48,159 bases of DNA, from contig NZ_JAMXXK010000026.1 of the NCBI RefSeq assembly GCF_024129735.1, forward strand, positions 1 through 48,159, read 5' to 3'. This DNA comes from Acinetobacter lwoffii. Its GTDB lineage: Bacteria; Pseudomonadota; Gammaproteobacteria; Pseudomonadales; Moraxellaceae. The notes under the pieces were generated by a model that worked only from the letters and a program-made list of their open reading frames with translations, was not told the origin of the DNA and made no database searches. Position numbers and translations under genes: made by a program. Of the stretch, positions 17,160 to 26,418 are shown piece after piece (the stretch's first letter is position 1; each line of letters opens with the position of its first letter).

Positions 17160-17920
17160 CGTGCTTGCGCTTCCATTGGTTGCAGTTCATTCAAAGCTTC
17201 TTTCAGCACTGCTTTCAAGCTGTTCATGACCTGATCCGGATTTAAATGAGCACCCTCGCCTTCATCCACCACATATTCTACAATACCCATTTTCTGCAAT
17301 TTTTCTGCAGTCAGAGCCAAGGCTTCACTGGCCTGTTCAGCTTTTTCAGCGGTTTTCCAGAGAATTGAGGCACAGCCTTCCGGTGAAATCACCGAATAAA
17401 TACTGTGAGAGAGCATCACCACACGGTCTGCCACCCCAATACCCAGCGCACCCCCTGAACCGCCTTCACCCAATACAGTTGCAATCACAGGTACTTTCAA
17501 ATTAGAAAGCTGAGCCAGACTGGTGGCAATTGCTTCAGCCTGACCACGTTCTTCTGCACCGACACCCGGATAAGCACCCATGGTATCAATAAAGGTGAAT
17601 ACTGGAAGATTGAAACGCTCTGCCATGTCTAGCAGACGCTGTGCCTTACGATAACCTTCTGGGTTACTCATGCCGAAATTATGCTGTAATTTTTCACGGG
17701 TACTACGACCACGATGCTGACCGACGATCATCACCGGTTGACCATCAAAACGAGCCAGACCACCGATCATCGCGCCATCATCACCATATAGGCGGTCACC
17801 ATGTAAAGCATCAAATTCAGTGAATATTTCACCCACATAGTCCAGGAATTGTGGACGTTCTGGATGACGTGCAATCTGCACTGTCGCCCATGCTTTTGAT
17901 GGAGTTGCTTTATTTTTCAT
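17096..17920 (-). CDS. accA: Acetyl-CoA carboxylase carboxyltransferase, alpha subunit
   Basis: AccA with AccD transfers the carboxyl group from carboxybiotin to acetyl-CoA, the committed step of fatty-acid synthesis. Clear family blocks are [19 protein letters not shown] (about residue 30), [36 protein letters not shown] and the oxyanion-forming [12 protein letters not shown]. It has 274 residues, slightly shorter than the 319 of E. coli because the extra N-terminal helix region is missing. That is common in this group. It lies 30 bp downstream of ppx, and its end overlaps tilS. Confidence 0.96.
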   Translation of the reverse strand: MKNKATPSKAWATVQIARHPERPQFLDYVGEIFTEFDALHGDRLYGDDGAMIGGLARFDGQPVMIVGQHRGRSTREKLQHNFGMSNPEGYRKAQRLLDMAERFNLPVFTFIDTMGAYPGVGAEERGQAEAIATSLAQLSNLKVPVIATVLGEGGSGGALGIGVADRVVMLSHSIYSVISPEGCASILWKTAEKAEQASEALALTAEKLQKMGIVEYVVDEGEGAHLNPDQVMNSLKAVLKEALNELQPMEAQARCEARYQRLMKFGSDNLGLVS

Positions 17921-17950
17921 AGGTTAACCGTTTTCATCCCTATAAAGGTA

Positions 17951-19471
17951 TTAATTAACAAACTGTTCGGATTGAATCGAGAGTTCAATCTCCCAATTTT
18001 TAAATTGCTGCTGTTCATCGTGCAGTTCAGCGACCAGCAATGGCCATTGCTTGGCATCACCAGACACGCTGAGTTGCCATTGTTGCGCATTTTCAACCTT
18101 GAGTTCAATGGCAGGAAGCATCTCATCGCTACGACTGTGATTGACCAAAACCGACAGACGAAGCAGCAGACATAACCATAAAAGTTTAGATCCACCGACT
18201 TTCATCACATCAATCTTGGCATCAGCGCGCAATTTGCGCCGATGGTGCGCGACCAAATGTGACAAATGATTTTGATCAACTTGCGAGAAACCGGCAATAT
18301 CCGAGTGTTGTAATAAATACGCGCCATGACGATGATAGCCACTGTGACTGATGGCCAAACCAATCTCATGGAGATAGGCAGCACGACGTAACAGGTCACT
18401 ATCTTCAACACTCAAACCGAGTTTACTGGCCACGTCATTAAACAGTTTCTGTGCCGTCTGAACCACACGCTCAGCCTGCTTGGCATCGGCATTGTATCGA
18501 CCAATCAAGGCATGTACGGAACGATCACGGATATCTTCATGCTTGAAACGGCCAAGCAAGTCATACATCACGCCTTCACGTAGCGCACCATCAGAATAGA
18601 CCAAATGATCAATTCCCAGTATATCAAAGACTGCATACAGAATGGCAATACCAGCAGGTAAGACGGCACGACGATCATCTTTCAGACCTTCGAATTCCAT
18701 ATCTGAGACATATTTATATTTAAGCAGTTTGTCTTTAAGCTTTTCCAGGCCTTCACGCGTCAACTGTTCGCGATCATTGCTCCAGCCCATATTGACGCAA
18801 ATCTGGCGACAGGCTTTAATGGTACCACTCGAGCCGACGACAGCATCCCAACCGGCTTCTTTATAAGTATTGGCAATTCCGGAAATTTCTTTACGTGCCG
18901 CAGTAACTGCTTTATCAAAGGCTTTGGCGCTAATTTCACCATCCTGAAAATAAGCTTTGGTAAATGCTACACAGCCCATTTGTACTGATTCGGTATGAAT
19001 CGGCTCGAATTCTTCACCGATAATCAGCTCGGTTGAACCGCCACCGATATCAACCACCAGACGACGACCGCTGTTGGCCATGGTATGCGATACACCCAAA
19101 TAAATCAGTCGGGCTTCTTCACGGCCGGCAATAATTTCGATCGGTTTCGGTAAAATTTCTGCGGCTTTCTGGATAAATTCATGACCATTTTTGGCTTGAC
19201 GTAAAGCATTCGTCGCCACGATCCGTAATCGGTTCGGCTGAACTGCACCTAAACGTCCAACGAAACGGGCCAGACAGGCCAAACCGCGTTGCTGTGCGGC
19301 TTCGGTTAAATTCTTATTTTCGTCTAGTCCTGCGGCAAGCTGAACTTTTTCTGACATTGATGCCACTTTCTTCACTTCGCCATGATCTACACGGGCGATG
19401 GCCAAATGAAAGCTGTTTGATCCCATATCGATGGCGGCAAGTAATTCTTCATCAATCAAAAAGTCAGACAT
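17951..19471 (-). CDS. ppx: Exopolyphosphatase
   Basis: Ppx/GppA-family enzymes remove terminal phosphate from polyphosphate or pppGpp. The actin-like ATPase folds are marked by AAIDMGSNSFHLAIARV (about residue 14) and VDIGGGSTELIIGEEFEP (about 145). The C-terminal HD-type domain shows AAYLHEIGLAISHSGYHRHG and HLVAHHRRKL. At 506 residues it is the longer, Ppx-like form. Ppx versus GppA cannot be settled from sequence alone. It is first in a five-gene minus-strand string leading into accA. Confidence 0.92.
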   Translation of the reverse strand: MSDFLIDEELLAAIDMGSNSFHLAIARVDHGEVKKVASMSEKVQLAAGLDENKNLTEAAQQRGLACLARFVGRLGAVQPNRLRIVATNALRQAKNGHEFIQKAAEILPKPIEIIAGREEARLIYLGVSHTMANSGRRLVVDIGGGSTELIIGEEFEPIHTESVQMGCVAFTKAYFQDGEISAKAFDKAVTAARKEISGIANTYKEAGWDAVVGSSGTIKACRQICVNMGWSNDREQLTREGLEKLKDKLLKYKYVSDMEFEGLKDDRRAVLPAGIAILYAVFDILGIDHLVYSDGALREGVMYDLLGRFKHEDIRDRSVHALIGRYNADAKQAERVVQTAQKLFNDVASKLGLSVEDSDLLRRAAYLHEIGLAISHSGYHRHGAYLLQHSDIAGFSQVDQNHLSHLVAHHRRKLRADAKIDVMKVGGSKLLWLCLLLRLSVLVNHSRSDEMLPAIELKVENAQQWQLSVSGDAKQWPLLVAELHDEQQQFKNWEIELSIQSEQFVN

Positions 19472-19569
19472 TCCAGAAATAAACCTTTAACGAATTGTGC
19501 TTAGAGTAATTCACATGCATGCAATTTAAAAGCCATTTGTAGCGACAATTTAATGCCTTATTCTTTTTT

Positions 19570-19593
19570 GTATCGGGAATAGTATCGGGAATA
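19570..19593. repeat. Tandem 12-bp repeat between ppx and trxA
   Basis: GTATCGGGAATA occurs twice in perfect tandem (19570-19581, 19582-19593). A small inverted repeat, CACGAT/ATCGTG, follows at about 19603-19621. The 272-bp gap holds the divergent ppx and trxA control regions. The repeat could be a binding site, but it matches nothing I recognise. Confidence 0.6.
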
Positions 19594-19743
19594 ATAGTGA
19601 GACACGATCATCACTATCGTGATCATCCATTAGACAAAATAACATTAAGCATTGAAAATTTACAGATTCCCCTACATTGTTAAAGATGGCTATGTAATAC
19701 TAATAATTAGTTATCTTTAAAATATTAATCTGGAGCACATTCC

Positions 19744-20070
19744 ATGTCTGGCAACATCGTAAACACTACTGACGCAAACTTCGAAGCAGACGTTCTTCAA
19801 TCAGACGTTCCTGTACTGGTGGACTTTTGGGCAGGCTGGTGTGCACCATGTAAAGCAATTGCACCTGTACTTGAAGTGCTTGCCGATGAATACCAGGGCA
19901 AAGTTAAAATCGTGAAAGTTGACGTAACTTCTTGCGAACAAACTGCTGTAAATTTCAACATCCGTAACATCCCGGCTTTGTTGATGTTCAAAAATGGTGA
20001 AGTTGTTGCGACTCAAGTCGGTGCTGCACCAAAATCTAAACTGACTGCATTTATTGATGACAATATCTAA
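19744..20070 (+). CDS. trxA: Thioredoxin 1
   Basis: This is the small cytoplasmic dithiol reductant that serves ribonucleotide reductase, PAPS reductase and methionine sulfoxide reductase. The active site is WCAPC, with C33 and C36. The third position is Ala instead of the Gly of E. coli. That is a common variant in Acinetobacter-like proteins and I read it as functional. The cis-Pro loop NIRNIPALLMFKNG is present, and it is full length at 108 residues. GGAG lies 9 nt before the ATG. It is monocistronic, ending at a strong terminator before rho, the same order as in many gammaproteobacteria. Confidence 0.97.
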   Translation: MSGNIVNTTDANFEADVLQSDVPVLVDFWAGWCAPCKAIAPVLEVLADEYQGKVKIVKVDVTSCEQTAVNFNIRNIPALLMFKNGEVVATQVGAAPKSKLTAFIDDNI

Positions 20071-20089
20071 GCACAGCATTTTTAGTGAA

Positions 20090-20120
20090 AAATACGCGAC
20101 TCATGCTCGCGTATTTTTTT
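20090..20120 (+). terminator. trxA intrinsic terminator
   Basis: AAATACGCGA (20090-20099) pairs fully with TCGCGTATTT (20107-20116), followed by further Ts to 20120. This is a textbook rho-independent terminator 20 bp after the trxA stop. Confidence 0.9.
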
Positions 20121-20130
20121 CGGCTATAAA

Positions 20131-20159
20131 TTGACAAAGCCGGCATTATCTCTTATATT
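20131..20159 (+). promoter_or_regulatory. Strong sigma-70 promoter of rho
   Basis: A consensus TTGACA (20131-20136) is 17 bp before TATATT (20154-20159). The start site would be near 20166, giving a leader of about 227 nt before the rho ATG. The promoter sits directly behind the trxA terminator. Confidence 0.8.
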
Positions 20160-20221
20160 CGCTACTCAAGAGATAAAGGATCCTAAATCCTGTCAATTTC
20201 TTACAAGACACATTACATAAG

Positions 20222-20320
20222 ATGCCGCTCGGCAATAGAAATTGTTTTTCACATTTTCCTTTGAAACACTCAAACAGATCTCTGAATTGTTCTTTTGCAA
20301 ATTCAATTGCTTTCGTTTGA
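20222..20320 (+). other. Possible leader ORF in the rho 5' UTR
   Basis: An ATG at 20222 opens a 32-codon frame (MPLGNRNCFSHFP...) that ends TGA at 20320, inside the rho leader. It begins with a tight TGCCG/CGGCA palindrome. E. coli rho is also preceded by a short leader ORF of similar size (rhoL) in an autoregulated leader. No good ribosome site is visible, so I treat translation as unproven. Confidence 0.3.
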
Positions 20321-20392
20321 ATGCTGGTATGCGGCCGAATGTTACTCCCTTTCTAACCTGTACCTCAGAACTTTGATTCTATCTGACCACCT

Positions 20393-21661
20393 ATGAATTT
20401 AACCGAACTCAAGAAAAAACCGATTGGCGAACTCATCAAGATTGCCGAGTTTATGGGCCTCGAAGGTATGGCTCGTAACCGTAAGCAAGACATTATTTTT
20501 GCCATCTTAAAACGTCATGCAATGAATGGCGAAGAGATTTTTGGTGATGGCGTTCTAGAAATTTTGTCAGATGGTTTTGGCTTTTTACGCTCAGCCGCAG
20601 GTTCTTATTTAGCAGGTCCTGACGATATTTATGTCAGCCCTTCTCAAATTCGTCGTTTTAACCTCCGTACTGGCGACACCATTACTGGCACCATTCGCCC
20701 GCCGAAAGAAGGCGAACGTTATTTTGCTTTACTTAAAGTCAATCAGATTAACTACGACACACCTGAAAATTCACGTAACAAGATTCTGTTTGAAAACTTG
20801 ACCCCATTATTCCCGACCGAACAGTTGGTGATGGAGTTAGGCAATGGTACCACTGAAGATTTAACCACCCGTGTGATCGACCTAGTGGCCCCGATTGGTA
20901 AAGGCCAGCGTTCAATTATTGTGGCTCCGCCGAAAGCGGGTAAAACCATGCTGCTGCAAAGCATTGCACAGTCCATCGTTCGCAATAATCCTGAAGTTAT
21001 TCTGATCGTTCTCCTGATTGATGAACGTCCAGAAGAAGTGACCGAGATGGAACGTACGGTTCGCGGTGAAGTCGTGGCTTCTACCTTTGATGAATCTCCT
21101 GCACGTCACGTTCAAGTTGCTGAAATGGTGATTGAAAAAGCAAAACGTCTGGTTGAACACAAGAAAGATGTGGTGATTTTGCTTGACTCGATTACCCGTC
21201 TGGCACGTGCTTATAACACTGTGATTCCTTCATCAGGCAAGGTATTAACCGGTGGTGTAGATGCGCATGCCTTAGAACGTCCTAAACGTTTCTTTGGTGC
21301 TGCACGTAATATCGAAGAAGGCGGTTCACTGACCATCATTTCTACTGCCCTGATTGAAACAGGTAGTAAAATGGATGAAGTGATTTACGAAGAATTCAAA
21401 GGTACAGGTAACCAGGAAATTACCCTTGATCGTCGTATTGCTGAAAAACGCGTATTCCCTGCGATGAACATCAAGAAATCTGGTACTCGCCGTGAAGAAC
21501 GCCTGATGTCGGAAGACAATCTGCGTAAAGTCTGGATTCTGCGCAAGCTGTTGCATACTCAAGATGAGTTGGCGGCAATGGAATTCTTACTGGATCGCAT
21601 GAAAGAAACCAAGACCAACGATGATTTCTTTGATCAGATGAAACGCAAAGCTTCAAATTAA
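20393..21661 (+). CDS. rho: Transcription termination factor Rho
   Basis: Rho is a hexameric RNA-dependent ATPase that ends untranslated transcripts. The N-terminal helix bundle (residues 1-45) is followed by the cold-shock-like primary RNA site ([11 protein letters not shown]...[13 protein letters not shown], about 60-90). Walker A is [11 protein letters not shown] with K184. Walker B is [16 protein letters not shown], and the Q/R-loop regions follow ([26 protein letters not shown]). At 422 residues it is E. coli-sized. The long leader suggests the autoregulation known for E. coli rho (inference). It is monocistronic, with a terminator downstream. Confidence 0.98.
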   Translation: MNLTELKKKPIGELIKIAEFMGLEGMARNRKQDIIFAILKRHAMNGEEIFGDGVLEILSDGFGFLRSAAGSYLAGPDDIYVSPSQIRRFNLRTGDTITGTIRPPKEGERYFALLKVNQINYDTPENSRNKILFENLTPLFPTEQLVMELGNGTTEDLTTRVIDLVAPIGKGQRSIIVAPPKAGKTMLLQSIAQSIVRNNPEVILIVLLIDERPEEVTEMERTVRGEVVASTFDESPARHVQVAEMVIEKAKRLVEHKKDVVILLDSITRLARAYNTVIPSSGKVLTGGVDAHALERPKRFFGAARNIEEGGSLTIISTALIETGSKMDEVIYEEFKGTGNQEITLDRRIAEKRVFPAMNIKKSGTRREERLMSEDNLRKVWILRKLLHTQDELAAMEFLLDRMKETKTNDDFFDQMKRKASN

Positions 21662-21670
21662 AATTTCAAA

Positions 21671-21701
21671 TGAAAGGTCACCTAAGCGGTGGCCTTTTTT
21701 A
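21671..21701 (+). terminator. rho intrinsic terminator
   Basis: AAAGGTCACC, loop TAAGC, GGTGGCCTTT and a T-run form a 10-bp stem with one G-T wobble, 12 bp after the rho stop. Confidence 0.85.
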
Positions 21702-21974
21702 GGTTGACATAAATTACAGAATGAAACAATCAAGCCTGATTTATGTAAACTTATTTTTAAGTTTTTGATTAATAAAATATTCAGATTAAAAATTGTATAA
21801 CTTTTAAGTGTTTAACAAGCCTTTCTCCAATCTAAATGTTTCATTCCATTGTTATTTTCTGTTAAAAACTTCTTATTTTTTATCGTTTTTCCGTACTTTT
21901 TTGATCATTGCCAGTAGCAATTAAAAATGTGCAGTGATAGCATATTTGCAGACCAGTTAGACTGCTCCTGCGTT

Positions 21975-22036
21975 GTTAGTCCCTAACACAATTAGGAACA
22001 ATAAAAGCACTTAACAGACTAACTTTGGTTTTTTTT
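21975..22036 (+). promoter_or_regulatory. Nested hairpin with T-run before the lipoprotein gene
   Basis: GTTAGTC (21975-21981) pairs exactly with GACTAAC (22017-22023). A small CCTAA/TTAGG hairpin (82-86, 92-96) sits inside, and eight Ts follow at 22029-22036. The layout resembles an attenuator or a stabilising 5' leader. The remaining 400-bp gap (21702-22062) is AT-rich, and I see no gene in it. Confidence 0.35.
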
Positions 22037-22062
22037 AATCTCAATTTTTAGAGAGTGATGCC

Positions 22063-22362
22063 ATGTTATTCAAAAAAATCGCTATTGCTGCTGCAGTTGC
22101 TACTACTTTAGCTTTCGTTGGTTGTGCTAAAAAAGCTGACGACGCTGCTGCTGACGCTAACCAAGCTGCTTCTGAAGCTGTAGAAGCTGCTTCTGAAGCT
22201 GAAGCTGCTGCTGACGCTGCTGCTGTAGAAGCTACTGACGTTGAAGCTTCTTCTGAAGTTGCTGCTGAAGTTGACGCTGCATCTGAAGCTGAAGCTGCTG
22301 CTGCAGTTGCTACTGAAGCTGCTGCTGACGCTACTGCTGCTTCTGAAGCTGCTGCTCAATAA
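22063..22362 (+). CDS. Very Ala-rich small lipoprotein, probably Lpp-like
   Basis: Its 99 residues begin with a lipoprotein signal and a good lipobox, AFVGC (Cys21). The mature part is built only from A, S, E, D, V, T and a few K, N, Q, in runs such as EAASEAEAAADAAAVEA, and should form one long helix. Of 45 Ala codons, 42 are GCT and 3 GCA. Ser is always TCT and Glu always GAA, a bias typical of very highly expressed genes. I do not recognise a named family. A structural role like that of the abundant Lpp lipoprotein is an inference. It lacks a C-terminal Lys for peptidoglycan linkage, ending in AAAQ. A strong terminator follows. Confidence 0.82.
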   Translation: MLFKKIAIAAAVATTLAFVGCAKKADDAAADANQAASEAVEAASEAEAAADAAAVEATDVEASSEVAAEVDAASEAEAAAAVATEAAADATAASEAAAQ

Positions 22363-22382
22363 TCTTTTAGATTATTCAGTAC

Positions 22383-22413
22383 AAAAAAAGAGAGCCTTTG
22401 GCTCTCTTTTTTT
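22383..22413. terminator. Terminator of the lipoprotein gene
   Basis: AAAAAGAGAGCC, TTT and GGCTCTCTTTTT form a long stem with an A-run before and a T-run after, 20 bp past the stop. By symmetry it can also work on the minus strand. Confidence 0.9.
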
Positions 22414-22454
22414 ATTTTAGAAACTGAAATTTAAAAATATTAGATTTCAGCTTT

Positions 22455-22480
22455 TAAAAAAGCAGATCAGTTGATCTGCT
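22455..22480 (-). terminator. ihfA terminator overlapping its stop codon
   Basis: On the minus strand AGCAGATCA, AC, TGATCTGCT is a 9-bp stem that contains the last codons and the TGA of ihfA (22467-22469). It is followed directly by TTTTTT. It therefore ends the pheS-pheT-ihfA transcript right at the coding end. Confidence 0.8.
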
Positions 22481-22763
22481 CATTTCCCACACGTTGACGG
22501 AACTTCTGTCCCGCACGGAAGGTTACTACACGGCGTGCAGAAATCGGAATCTCTTCACCCGTTTTCGGGTTACGGCCTGGACGTTGACGCTTGTCACGCA
22601 ACTCAAAATTACCAAAACCCGAAAGTTTTACTTGCTCGCCTGAGATGAGCGCCTGGCTAATCTCATCGAAGAACAACTCAACCATTTGTTTTGCTTCACG
22701 ACGGTTTAAACTCGTGAGCTCACTTAAATGATCAGCCATTTCTGCTTTAGTTAGTGCTGTCAT
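22467..22763 (-). CDS. ihfA: Integration host factor, alpha subunit
   Basis: IHF-alpha is one half of the heterodimeric DNA-bending protein used in recombination, replication and sigma-54 promoters. The HU/IHF fold is complete in 98 residues. [27 protein letters not shown] is the DNA-binding arm, with the Pro that kinks DNA, and [17 protein letters not shown] follows. The start ATG overlaps the pheT stop as ATGA, so the two are translationally coupled, as in E. coli. The stop codon lies inside the terminator stem. Confidence 0.96.
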   Translation of the reverse strand: MTALTKAEMADHLSELTSLNRREAKQMVELFFDEISQALISGEQVKLSGFGNFELRDKRQRPGRNPKTGEEIPISARRVVTFRAGQKFRQRVGNEQIN

Positions 22764-25141
22764 GAAGCCCTCAATGTCGCTTGGTAAGTGTTTTCTAACA
22801 CTTGAAGGATATTATCCATACCTGATTTAATTTCAGCATCTTCCAGTGTACGGTTTGGATGCTGCCAGAGAAGTGCAAATGCCAGTGAGCGTTTCCCTTC
22901 TTCTACTCCTTGTCCAGTGTACACATCGAACAACCAAGTTGAGTCTAAAAGCTCTCCGCCTGTTTTTTCGATAAGTCCCTGAATTTCGCTAACATTAATC
23001 TTATCACTAATTAAAAGCGCAATATCACGTCGAACCGATGGAAAACGTGATAATTCTGTAAAATTAGATACATAAGTTTGCAAAACAGCCGCTTGATCCA
23101 ATTCTGCTACCCATGTGGTTGCCAGATCAAGTTCGTCTTCAAGTGAGGGATGTAAACGCCCCAAGTAACCAATTGATTGACCATTCACGAGAATTTCTGC
23201 GGATTGCCCTGGGTGCAACCAGCTACGCTCTGAACGCACATATTCTACTTTGACACGACCAGCAGCCAGAATTTCTTCTACATCACCCTTAAAGTCAAAG
23301 AAGTCCATTGGCTGTGCCTTACCATGCCAAGACTCAGCATGACGTGAACCAGTCGCAATCAATGCAAAAGTTGGAATCTGTTTTAAATCATGGATGCTGC
23401 TGGCTTCTTGATAGTCGAAACGCAGACCGAGCTCAAAGAAACGTACACGGCTTTGCTGGCGGTTGACATTGTACTGAACACAAGGAATCAGGCTAGACAG
23501 CAAGGTTGAACGCATCACAGCCAAATCACTTGAAATTGGATTAGCTAATGCTAATGGATTCACACTGGAATTAAGTTGCTTTTCAAGTTTTAGGTCTGAG
23601 AAGCTAAAGCTGATCGCTTCTTGGTAACCTAAAGTTACGGCAGTTTGACGGAGTTGGCCCAACTCAAATTGATCTTGGTATTTCGCCAATTTCACATCAA
23701 TCACAGGCAGACTGATTTGAATATTGTCATAACCGTGAATACGTGCCACTTCTTCAATCAAATCTTGATAGATCACCATGTCATAACGATGTGATGGCGG
23801 CACTACAGACCACTCACCTTCTGCTTTTACTGTAACTTCACAACCTAAACGGGTTAAAGCATCAGTAATGAACGCTGAGTCAACACTATAACCTAGCAGT
23901 TGATCGACTTGGGCTTGATTCAATTCAATTGCGTCACGTGTTGGCAATAGAGCCGCATTTTCGGCAACTGTAATTGGTCCGAACTCACCGCCCGCAAGTT
24001 CCGCAATCAATTGTGATGCGCGGTGCATAGCGATCAATGGCAATTCAAAATCGACACCACGTTCATAACGCTGAGAAGCATCAGTATGCAGGCCAAAGCT
24101 ACGTGCACGACCGGCAATATGCAGTGGCGCGAAGAATGCTGATTCCAGGAAAATTTCAGTGGTTGCATCGCTGACTGCTGAAAACAAGCCACCCATAATA
24201 CCAGCAATGGCCAATGCTTTTTCATCATCTGCAATCACCATCACTTTTTCATTCAGCTCCACTTCTTGTTCATTGAGCAAAACTAACTTTTCATCTTCTG
24301 TCGCTTGACGTACATGTACCGCGCCTTGAACTTTGCCGCCATCAAATGCGTGTAGCGGTTGACCCAGCTCCATCAGCACATAGTTGGTAATATCGACCAG
24401 AATGCTGTGCTGACGGATACCTGAACGTGCCAATGCACGCTCCATCCATACAGGAGTCACAGCCTTGGTATTGACGTTCTTGATCACACGACCCAAGTAA
24501 CGTGGACAGCCTTCAGTCGATACAACGACTTTCTTTTCTTCGCTAATAGTCGCAGCTACTTCTTTAATTTCAGGGGCAGTTACTGGCAATTGGTTAATCA
24601 CACCAATTTCACGTGCGATCCCGCGAATACTGAAGCAGTCCCCACGGTTCGGTGTAATGCTGATGTCAATCACGTTGTCATCAAGGTCTAGATATTCACG
24701 AATGTTCATACCTACTGGTGCATCCGCTGGAAGCTCTAACAAACCATCAATTTTATCTTCTAAATCGATTTCTGAAGCGCCGCACAGCATGCCTTGTGAC
24801 TCGATACCACGTAGCTTGCCTTTCTTGATTTTGAAATCGCCCGGAAGTACTGCACCAATGGTCGCAACTGGCGCTTTCATGCCGGCACGTACGTTTGGCG
24901 CACCACATACAATTTGCAATGGTTCATCTGAACCGATATTGACAGTGGTCACACGTAAGCGATCTGCATCAGGATGCTGTTCTACAGTCAGAACCTCACC
25001 GACCACAACACCTGTAAATGGTTTTGCTGCTGGTGCAAGCTCATCAACTTCAAGACCTAACATGGTCAATTGATCAGAAAGTTTATCGCTATCGATGGCT
25101 GGGTTGACCCATGTGCGTAGCCAATTTTCGCTAATTTTCAT
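22760..25141 (-). CDS. pheT: Phenylalanyl-tRNA synthetase, beta subunit
   Basis: The beta chain of the alpha2-beta2 PheRS carries the editing and tRNA-binding domains. In order are an N-terminal EMAP-like tRNA-binding domain ([20 protein letters not shown], about 45-65), the B3/B4 editing domain (about 200-370), the B5 domain and a catalytic-like core. A ferredoxin-fold anticodon domain ends it ([21 protein letters not shown], about 705). It has 793 residues, as usual. It is separated from pheS by 137 bp of repeats, an unusually wide gap, and coupled to ihfA by ATGA. Confidence 0.97.
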   Translation of the reverse strand: MKISENWLRTWVNPAIDSDKLSDQLTMLGLEVDELAPAAKPFTGVVVGEVLTVEQHPDADRLRVTTVNIGSDEPLQIVCGAPNVRAGMKAPVATIGAVLPGDFKIKKGKLRGIESQGMLCGASEIDLEDKIDGLLELPADAPVGMNIREYLDLDDNVIDISITPNRGDCFSIRGIAREIGVINQLPVTAPEIKEVAATISEEKKVVVSTEGCPRYLGRVIKNVNTKAVTPVWMERALARSGIRQHSILVDITNYVLMELGQPLHAFDGGKVQGAVHVRQATEDEKLVLLNEQEVELNEKVMVIADDEKALAIAGIMGGLFSAVSDATTEIFLESAFFAPLHIAGRARSFGLHTDASQRYERGVDFELPLIAMHRASQLIAELAGGEFGPITVAENAALLPTRDAIELNQAQVDQLLGYSVDSAFITDALTRLGCEVTVKAEGEWSVVPPSHRYDMVIYQDLIEEVARIHGYDNIQISLPVIDVKLAKYQDQFELGQLRQTAVTLGYQEAISFSFSDLKLEKQLNSSVNPLALANPISSDLAVMRSTLLSSLIPCVQYNVNRQQSRVRFFELGLRFDYQEASSIHDLKQIPTFALIATGSRHAESWHGKAQPMDFFDFKGDVEEILAAGRVKVEYVRSERSWLHPGQSAEILVNGQSIGYLGRLHPSLEDELDLATTWVAELDQAAVLQTYVSNFTELSRFPSVRRDIALLISDKINVSEIQGLIEKTGGELLDSTWLFDVYTGQGVEEGKRSLAFALLWQHPNRTLEDAEIKSGMDNILQVLENTYQATLRAS

Positions 25142-25169
25142 TGATATAAAACCTGTAATTCAAATCTCT

Positions 25170-25210
25170 AGAATCCCCCTCTGCCCCCCCCATTTTCCAA
25201 AGGGGGAGAA
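25170..25210. repeat. Second-type palindromic repeat in the pheS-pheT gap
   Basis: ATCCCCCTCTGCC... pairs in part with AAAGGGGGAGAA, a C-rich to G-rich inverted element. A related shape (TCTCCC...AAAGGGAGGAG) occurs after polA near 14285-14309. It lies just upstream of pheT. Confidence 0.55.
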
Positions 25211-25229
25211 CTCCATCTATTTCGCGGAG

Positions 25230-25265
25230 TCCCTCTCCTTTTTAAAAGGAGAGGTTAGGAGAGGA
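25230..25265. repeat. Dispersed palindromic repeat, copy 3
   Basis: CCCTCTCCTTTTT / AAAAGGAGAGG is followed by TTAGGAGAGG, the same hairpin-plus-tail plan as copies 1 and 2. It lies between pheS and pheT, inside the operon. Confidence 0.75.
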
Positions 25266-25278
25266 TTATTAAAAAGTT

Positions 25279-26280
<1,002 letters not shown>

Positions 26281-26305
26281 TTAAAAAATATTTTAAAAAC
26301 CCCAC

Positions 26306-26335
26306 ATTCTAACAGTTTTTAGACACTTTGATGAA
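26306..26335 (-). promoter_or_regulatory. Promoter of pheS
   Basis: On the minus strand TTCATC (26330-26335) and TAGAAT (26306-26311) are 18 bp apart, giving a leader of about 40 nt. Confidence 0.5.
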
Positions 26336-26358
26336 GATGCGTTTTAAGGAAAATTAGA

Positions 26359-26387
26359 TTGGCATGATTAAATATAAAAAGTATAAG
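26359..26387 (+). promoter_or_regulatory. Promoter of the tail-anchored protein gene
   Basis: TTGGCA (26359-26364), a 17-bp spacer and TATAAG (26382-26387), 31 bp before the ATG at 26419. Confidence 0.6.
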
Positions 26388-26418
26388 ATAAACACAATAT
26401 CAATCAGATCAAATCACT

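Noticed and set aside
22108..22359. Ser-rich minus-strand frame and regular repeat pattern that might suggest a CRISPR or tandem array
   Set aside because: It is the complement of the Ala-rich lipoprotein. Repeat units are GCT-codon runs without spacers.
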